The notes beneath the pieces were generated by a model. That model saw nothing but the letters and a program-made list of their open reading frames with translations, did no database searches and was not told where the DNA came from. Source: an uncultured Acetatifactor sp. (GTDB lineage Bacteria; Bacillota; Clostridia; Lachnospirales; Lachnospiraceae). Taken from it: DNA of 10,138 nt. Positions 5,838-10,138 of the stretch are shown here, one piece after another. The DNA is taken from positions 1 to 10,138 of the forward strand of contig CAKSAM010000057.1 in NCBI GenBank assembly GCA_934436245.1, written 5' to 3'. How positions within the stretch are numbered: the first letter of the stretch is position 1; every line of letters starts with the position of its first letter. A program made the translations under genes and the position numbers.

Positions 5838-7175
5838 CTATTTCCACGCAAAATTTACCATGCCGTACACATAGATGAACAGCACTGCCGCCGGAACGAA
5901 ATATTTGAACACCGGTTTCATCCACGGCTGCACCTTCAGCCCTTTTCCTTCGTTGGCTTCCTCCAGGAATTTGTCCCAGCCCCAGCCGACTTTGTAACAG
6001 CAAAATACCGCCAGTAGAATAGATCCGATGGGCATGATATTATTCGACACCAGGAAATCCCAGAAATCGAGCCAGGTCGTCCCCGCCGCAAACGGCTGAA
6101 AATGAAATACACTGAAGCCCAGTGCTGTCGTCAATGCCATCAGAAAACACCCTGCGCCGCATACCACACACCCTGCCGGTCTGGACCATCCGGTCAGTTC
6201 CCGTACCATGGCCAGGATGTTTTCACACACACCCAGTACTGTGGACATGGCTGCGAACACCATGAACAGGAAAAATAAGGTTCCCCACCATCTGCCGCCT
6301 GCCATGTTATTGAATACAGTCGCCATAGTATCAAACAGAAGGCTGGGACCCGCCGTCACTTCCACATCATAAGTGAAGCATGCCGGAAATATAATGATAC
6401 CGGCGATCACTGCCACCAGTGTATCCAGTGTAATAATGTGGATGGACTCTCCCATGAGAGAGCGGTCTTTGCCGATATAGCTTCCGAAGATCGCCATGCC
6501 TCCCATCCCCACGGACAAGGTGAAAAATGCCTGATTCATGGCGCCTACCACCACAGAACCGGTAATCTTGGAGAAATGTGGGATCAAATAGAAGCTCAAG
6601 CCTTCTCCTGCTCCCGGAAGCGTAAAGCTGTGCACCGCCAGCAACAACATCAGCACGATCAAGGCTGACATCATATATTTGGTAATACGTTCCAGCCCAC
6701 CCTGCAGATTGAAGCTTAAAATAACAAAGGAGATCAATAAGGTGAACAGCAGATATGTCACATTCACAGAGGGCGTCGTGATCATTTTTTCAAAACCGAA
6801 ATCCTGATTCTGCCCTGTCAGAAATTTTACAAAATAATAGAGGATCCATCCTGATACCACCGCATAGAAAGCGATCAGCGCAACATTTCCGATCAGGCAG
6901 ACGATGCCCCACAGATTCCATTTTCCCTTGCCGCCAGATAATTCCCGATACATATAGAGCGGACTCGTCTGAGCCGCACGCCCCACAGAAAATTCCATGA
7001 TCATGGTGGGCAGGCCCAGCACGATCAGGCAGATCACATAGATCAGCATGAAGCTTCCACCACCGTTCTGCCCACACATCCACGGGAATTTCCACACATT
7101 TCCGCAGCCGATGGCGCATCCTGCCGACAGCATGATAAATCCCAAACGACTTCCCAGTCTTTCTCTTTTTTCCAT
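5838..7175 (-). CDS. Sodium-dependent transporter, neurotransmitter:sodium symporter (NSS/SNF) family
   Basis: 445-residue inner-membrane protein of the LeuT-fold NSS family; members couple inward Na+ flow to uptake of amino acids or related amines. The TM1 signature GNVWKFPW (25-32) corresponds to the family GNVWRFPY and contributes to the Na+ and substrate sites. LGLPTMIMEFSVGR (53-66) with Glu61 and the TM6 region GAMNQAFFTLSVGMGG (211-226) are also typical. I count 11 membrane segments (about 11-31, 40-64, 90-118, 139-157, 165-185, 209-232, 245-268, 299-320, 336-355, 371-394, 425-442), the short form seen in MhsT-like bacterial members. The ATG at 7175 is preferred because GGGAAGG lies about 8 bases upstream; an in-frame TTG at 7193 would overlap that site. 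It is divergent from the lysR gene, probably its regulator, and its leader carries a candidate regulatory RNA. Substrate is not predictable here. Confidence 0.92.
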   Translation of the reverse strand: MEKRERLGSRLGFIMLSAGCAIGCGNVWKFPWMCGQNGGGSFMLIYVICLIVLGLPTMIMEFSVGRAAQTSPLYMYRELSGGKGKWNLWGIVCLIGNVALIAFYAVVSGWILYYFVKFLTGQNQDFGFEKMITTPSVNVTYLLFTLLISFVILSFNLQGGLERITKYMMSALIVLMLLLAVHSFTLPGAGEGLSFYLIPHFSKITGSVVVGAMNQAFFTLSVGMGGMAIFGSYIGKDRSLMGESIHIITLDTLVAVIAGIIIFPACFTYDVEVTAGPSLLFDTMATVFNNMAGGRWWGTLFFLFMVFAAMSTVLGVCENILAMVRELTGWSRPAGCVVCGAGCFLMALTTALGFSVFHFQPFAAGTTWLDFWDFLVSNNIMPIGSILLAVFCCYKVGWGWDKFLEEANEGKGLKVQPWMKPVFKYFVPAAVLFIYVYGMVNFAWK

Positions 7176-7209
7176 ACCCCTGATCCTTCCCAAGTCTTTC
7201 TTATTTTAT

Positions 7210-7295
7210 AACTGTTCCGAGTCATGTGGCTATCGCGGAATCTTCGCCACGTGTTTGCATTCGTAAGGATTTTGCGAATGCATCCATGAACAGTT
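7210..7295 (-). promoter_or_regulatory. Candidate structured leader RNA of the symporter gene (three-way junction)
   Basis: In the minus-strand transcript three helices nest properly. P1 is AACUGUUC/GAACAGUU (7295-7288 with 7217-7210), 8 bp. A second stem is UGCAUUCG/CGAAUGCA (7282-7275 with 7263-7256), 8 bp with an 11-base loop. A third is CACGUGGC/GCCACAUG (7253-7246 with 7230-7223), 7 of 8 paired with a 15-base loop. The 11-base loop contains AUCCUU (7270-7265), the exact complement of AAGGAU (7188-7183) at the symporter Shine-Dalgarno, so loop-SD pairing could block translation. I do not recognise the motif as a known riboswitch class. The same dyads could instead be protein-binding sites in DNA. 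Confidence 0.45.
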
Positions 7296-7320
7296 CCCAT
7301 ATTTGCGTCATCTTTTCACA

Positions 7321-7349
7321 TTGACAGCCCTATTTTCTCATTATATAAT
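7321..7349 (+). promoter_or_regulatory. Consensus sigma-A promoter of lysR
   Basis: TTGACA (7321-7326), a 17-base spacer, and TATAAT (7344-7349) match the consensus perfectly. Transcription would start near 7356 and leave a leader of about 89 bases before the lysR ATG. The dyad GTCA-N11-TGAC (7307-7325) overlaps the -35 box and could be an autoregulatory site. Confidence 0.85.
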
Positions 7350-7368
7350 TTTGTTAAATATTTGAAAA
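7340..7368 (-). promoter_or_regulatory. Predicted promoter of the symporter gene, overlapping the lysR promoter
   Basis: The minus strand reads TATAAT (complement of 7340-7345) preceded at 17 bases by TTTTCA (complement of 7363-7368), a 4/6 match to the -35 consensus. The -10 box shares the palindrome ATTATATAAT (7340-7349) with the divergent lysR promoter. Start of transcription would be near 7333, giving a leader of about 158 bases that contains the structured element. Confidence 0.55.
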
Positions 7369-7444
7369 ACAAATTATTTTTATCACATTGATTTAAAAAT
7401 TGAATTCTTGTTACTCACATGATTTCAGAAAGCGGAAAGATATT

Positions 7445-8320
7445 ATGGATGTCAAAAACCTCGAAACCTTTGTCATGGTAAATGAATTAAAAAGCTTTAC
7501 ACTGGCGGCGCAGCGTCTGGGCTACACCCAGTCTACGGTATCTTTTCAGATCAAACAATTGGAAAAAGAGCTCTCCATTCCTTTGTTTGAGCGGATCGGT
7601 CATACCGTGACCCTGACTAACGAAGGCGAAAAGCTGCTGCCGCTGGCCCAGCAGATCCTGCGTCTCGCCGCCGAAGCCACCCATATCAGCGGCAACACCG
7701 CTCCGGAGGGATTGGTGCGCATCGCCATTGCAGAATCTCTGGCCAGTTGGGAATTTCACAGCCGTTTTAAGGATTTTCATGAAAAATATCCGGGAATCCG
7801 GTTGAAGATCATCGCTACCAGCACCGATGAAATGTTCCAGATGCTGGGACAGAATCAGGTGGACATTGTATACACGCTGGACCGCCGTATTTTTAATCAC
7901 AATTATGTGACCGCTTTCGAAGCTCCGGTGGATATTCACTTCGTCACCGGTGCCGGTCACCCCTTAGCCGGACAGACTCAGATCACCCTGGAACAGATTC
8001 TGGAATATCCGCTGATCCTGACAGAGAAAAACATGAGTTACCGGGCTGCTCTGGATGATCTGCTCTCCCAAAACGGCCGGGAGACCCTGCCGATCATGGA
8101 AGTTGGCGATACCCAGCTGATCCGCAATCTCCTGTGTCAGAACCTTGGCATCTCCTATCTGCCGGAGTTCGTGATCGCAGAGGATCTGACAAAGGGAAAC
8201 CTCATCAGTCTCCCTATGCCTGAGATTCATCCGGACATCTGGCGACAGCTTCTGTATCACCGGAACAAATGGATCTCTCCCGAGCTGAAATGTGTAATAA
8301 AATACCTGCAGGAGGAATAA
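7445..8320 (+). CDS. LysR family transcriptional regulator
   Basis: 291 residues, normal for the family. The N-terminal winged helix-turn-helix spans about 1-65: LETFVMVNELKSFTLAAQRLGYTQSTVSFQIKQLE-type sequence with the recognition helix near residues 28-40, followed by the linker helix LLPLAQQIL. The effector-binding domain with its two Rossmann-like lobes covers about 88-291, beginning EGLVRIAIAES. The ATG at 7445 is chosen because GGAAAG lies 5 bases upstream and the protein then starts with the usual MDxxxLETFV; an in-frame TTG at 7400 would add 15 residues unlike the family. It is divergent from the NSS symporter gene and shares its promoter region, so control of that transporter and of itself is the simplest inference. 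The ligand is unknown. Its stop codon lies inside its own terminator. Confidence 0.93.
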   Translation: MDVKNLETFVMVNELKSFTLAAQRLGYTQSTVSFQIKQLEKELSIPLFERIGHTVTLTNEGEKLLPLAQQILRLAAEATHISGNTAPEGLVRIAIAESLASWEFHSRFKDFHEKYPGIRLKIIATSTDEMFQMLGQNQVDIVYTLDRRIFNHNYVTAFEAPVDIHFVTGAGHPLAGQTQITLEQILEYPLILTEKNMSYRAALDDLLSQNGRETLPIMEVGDTQLIRNLLCQNLGISYLPEFVIAEDLTKGNLISLPMPEIHPDIWRQLLYHRNKWISPELKCVIKYLQEE

Positions 8321-8340
8321 TCCCCTGCAGGTTTTCTATT
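8304..8340 (+). terminator. Rho-independent terminator of lysR
   Basis: ACCTGCAGG (8304-8312) pairs with CCTGCAGGT (8324-8332), 9 bp, with GG/CC continuing inside after a one-base bulge, followed by TTTTCTATT. The left arm and loop include the last lysR codons and the stop. Each arm contains the self-complementary CCTGCAGG. Confidence 0.85.
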
Positions 8341-8357
8341 ATATATGGATGATGCCA

Positions 8358-8418
8358 GGGTCAAAAGGTCTAAGCCCATATGAGCTTGCTCATAAGTGGG
8401 TGAAAGACCTTCGGACCC
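8358..8418. repeat. Large 24-bp intergenic hairpin between lysR and feoB
   Basis: Four paired blocks nest in register: GGGTC/GACCC (8358-8362 with 8414-8418), AAGGTCT/AGACCTT (8365-8371 with 8405-8411), GCCCA/TGGGT (8374-8378 with 8397-8401, one G-T), and TATGAGC/GCTCATA (8379-8385 with 8388-8394). Only small internal loops separate them. An alternative, mutually exclusive hairpin GTGGGT/ACCCAC (8396-8401 with 8415-8420) shares bases with it. There is no adjacent U-tract on either strand, so a simple intrinsic terminator is not obvious. It lies 28 bases downstream of the feoB stop, between convergent genes; a palindromic repeat element, an mRNA 3'-end stabiliser or a bidirectional transcription barrier are options. 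Confidence 0.6.
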
Positions 8419-8446
8419 ACCCCTCTATTCGCTTATCGAGGAATTT

Positions 8447-10138
8447 TCATCCCAGAAGCATTCCGATTCCATGTACCAGAAAGGCTGCTACCCAAGCCAC
8501 AAAACACTGCCAGAATACCACGCCAAATGCCCATTTTCTGCCAAGTTCCCTCCGAACAGACGCAATAGCAGCCACACAGGGCGTGTACAACAGACTGAAC
8601 ACCAGCAACGTTGCTGCTGCCAGAGGCGTCAGTGTCGTTGCAATGCTGCCGCCAAACAGAACTTCCAGCGTTGCCACCACACTTTCCTTCGCCATAAATC
8701 CACTGATCAAAGACGTGCAGATCCGCCAATCCCCCAATCCCAACGGGCTAAACAGCGGTACTAGCAGACCCGACAGCATCGCCAGCATACTGTCCGCCGA
8801 ATCTTCCACCAGATTCAGTTTCAGGTCAAAGCTTTGCAGGAACCATACCACGATGGTAGCAATAAAGATTATCGTGAATGCCTTTTGTAAAAAGTCTTTT
8901 GCCTTTTCCCACAACAGCTGCCCTACATTTTTGGCTCCCGGCAGACGGTAGTTCGGCAGTTCCATTACAAAAGGTACCGGCTCACCCTTGAACAAGGTTC
9001 CCCGATATAAAAAAGCCACCAGAATACCGATCACAATACCCAACAGATACAGGGCCGACATGATCAGTCCTCCTTTTCCCGGGAAAAATACGCTCACGAA
9101 GAACGAATAAATCGGTAATTTTGCAGAACAGCTCATAAACGGAGTAAGCAGGATCGTCATCTTACGGTCTCTCTCACTGGTCAGCGTTCTCGTGGCCATG
9201 ACCGCCGGAACCGTACATCCGAAGCCGATCAGCATCGGCACAATGCTCCGTCCGGACAGGCCGATCTTTCTCAGCAGCTTATCCATCACAAATGCTACTC
9301 GGGCAATATAACCGCTGTCCTCCATCAGCGACAGGAAGAAAAACAGCGTCACTACGATGGGCAGAAAGCTTAATACGCTTCCTACACCGGTAAAAATACC
9401 ATCGATCACCAGGCTTTGCACTGCGCTGTTGACATGTGCCGCCGTCATGGCTGCATCTGCCAGCTCCGTCAGCTGACCGATCCCTAGCTCTAAAAGTCTC
9501 TGAAGCCATGCTCCGATGACATTAAAGGTCAGGTAGAATACCAATACCATGATCAGAACAAAACAGGGAATCGCCGTATATTTTCCGGTGAGGATCCGGT
9601 CGATCTTCTCACTGCGGATCCGTTCCTTACTTTCTGTGGGTTTTACTACTGTCTGCTCACATAATCTCTCGATAAAATCAAAACGCATATCGGCAATGGC
9701 TGCACTTCTGTCCACGCCACGCTCCGCCTCCATCTGGCAGACAATGTGCTCCAGCATTTCTTTTTCATTTTCATCCAGCTGCAGCTTCTCCAGGATCAGG
9801 TGGTCTCCTTCAATGGCTTTGTTGGCTGCAAAACGCAAGGGCAGCTTTGCAGTCTCCGCATGATCCTCAATCAGATGGCATACTGCATGGATACAGCGGT
9901 GTACGGAACCGTCATGATCATTTTTATCACAGAAATCCTGCCGCAGCGGCCGTTCCTGATATTTTGCCACATGGACTGCATGGCGGATCAGTTCGTCTAC
10001 GCCTTCGTTTTTCGCAGCGGAAATGGGAATTACGGGTACTCCCAGGAATGCCTCCATGGCATTCACATCGATGGAGCCGTGATTGCCGGTGACTTCATCC
10101 ATCATGTTCAGGGCTACGACCATGGGAATGTTCATTTC
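8447..10138 (-). CDS. feoB: Ferrous iron transport protein B, 5' end outside the window
   Basis: 563 codons plus stop; the gene runs off the right edge, so the first ~115 residues (G1 P-loop, G2, G3) are not seen. FeoB is the inner-membrane Fe(II) transporter with a cytosolic GTP-binding domain. The visible part starts in the G domain with G4 NMMD (residues 11-14 of the fragment) and G5 SAA (40-42), then a helical spacer domain rich in charge up to about 185. The membrane part has paired Gate regions: GYIARVAFVMDKLL followed by GFGCTVPAVMATRTL (305-319) and FMSCSAKLPIY (334-344), and the second gate region with SGFMAKESVVATLEVLFGG (479-497). The protein ends AFLVHGIGMLLG. The reading frame is intact. 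No feoA or feoC lies downstream; feoA, if present, would lie upstream to the right. Iron control through Fur or DtxR cannot be judged because the promoter is outside. Confidence 0.96.
   Translation of the reverse strand, partial: EMNIPMVVALNMMDEVTGNHGSIDVNAMEAFLGVPVIPISAAKNEGVDELIRHAVHVAKYQERPLRQDFCDKNDHDGSVHRCIHAVCHLIEDHAETAKLPLRFAANKAIEGDHLILEKLQLDENEKEMLEHIVCQMEAERGVDRSAAIADMRFDFIERLCEQTVVKPTESKERIRSEKIDRILTGKYTAIPCFVLIMVLVFYLTFNVIGAWLQRLLELGIGQLTELADAAMTAAHVNSAVQSLVIDGIFTGVGSVLSFLPIVVTLFFFLSLMEDSGYIARVAFVMDKLLRKIGLSGRSIVPMLIGFGCTVPAVMATRTLTSERDRKMTILLTPFMSCSAKLPIYSFFVSVFFPGKGGLIMSALYLLGIVIGILVAFLYRGTLFKGEPVPFVMELPNYRLPGAKNVGQLLWEKAKDFLQKAFTIIFIATIVVWFLQSFDLKLNLVEDSADSMLAMLSGLLVPLFSPLGLGDWRICTSLISGFMAKESVVATLEVLFGGSIATTLTPLAAATLLVFSLLYTPCVAAIASVRRELGRKWAFGVVFWQCFVAWVAAFLVHGIGMLLG

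Noticed and set aside
5642..5851. 69-codon minus-strand frame between the symporter and aldehyde dehydrogenase genes
   Set aside because: It overlaps the symporter end and the structured hairpin, and has no clear ribosome binding site or domain. Part of it (near FIELLSEMYRMSR) looks protein-like but cannot be supported.
7176..7193. TTG start of the symporter six codons upstream
   Set aside because: It would overlap the GGGAAGG sequence that serves the ATG at 7175, and the family aligns well from the ATG.
7210..7295. Reading the dyads in the lysR-symporter gap as standard LysR boxes
   Set aside because: Neither internal dyad has the T-N11-A spacing at its symmetric positions, and the nested order fits RNA helices better. 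LysR binding is not excluded, only not supported by that motif.
7400..7444. TTG start of lysR 15 codons upstream
   Set aside because: The extension does not resemble LysR N-termini and lacks a ribosome binding site, while the ATG at 7445 has GGAAAG.
8349..8951. 200-codon open frame on the plus strand
   Set aside because: Antisense to feoB and across the intergenic hairpin. The Ser/Asn/Arg-rich translation has no family features.
1..10138. tRNA, rRNA, CRISPR array, transposase or integrase genes
   Set aside because: None was found by eye on either strand. The horizontal origin of the left block therefore rests on composition and gene content only.

Overview
The window most likely comes from a Bacillota chromosome of the Clostridia/Lachnospiraceae type. 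That is an inference from AGGAGG-type ribosome binding sites, near-consensus sigma-A promoters, and the style of the FeoB, symporter and LysR proteins; there is no marker gene to fix the genus. Two compositional blocks meet near 3.72 kb. The left block is AT-rich: the 60-base rows starting at 661 and 3121 hold 12 and 16 G+C. The right block is close to balanced: the row starting at 4801 holds 29.

Left block, about 1-3620, all on the minus strand: a tightly spaced operon reading right to left. It encodes a Fic-domain AMP-transferase with an intact N-terminal inhibitory motif, then the HsdM methyltransferase subunit of a type I restriction-modification system, then a protein resembling AbiJ_NTD4/HEPN-like abortive-infection proteins. 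Gaps are 15 and 6 bases. A good promoter precedes fic, and a perfect 17-bp-arm palindrome abuts its -35 box. No hsdS or hsdR is inside the window; if present they lie past the left edge. This looks like a horizontally acquired defence cassette.

Middle, about 3720-4110: a rho-independent terminator, a 70-codon membrane-protein ORF without an ATG (a small gene or a 3' remnant), and a 33-base-period direct repeat that runs into the stop codon of the next gene.

Right block: an ALDH3-like aldehyde dehydrogenase (minus); a structured intergenic stretch; an 11-helix sodium-dependent NSS-family symporter (minus); a divergent LysR regulator (plus); a large intergenic hairpin; and a 5'-truncated FeoB ferrous iron transporter (minus) that runs off the right edge. 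The symporter and lysR are transcribed from divergent promoters that share one palindromic -10 region. The predicted symporter leader can fold into a three-way junction whose apical loop is complementary to the symporter Shine-Dalgarno sequence. It is a candidate cis-regulatory RNA and the least expected signal in the window.
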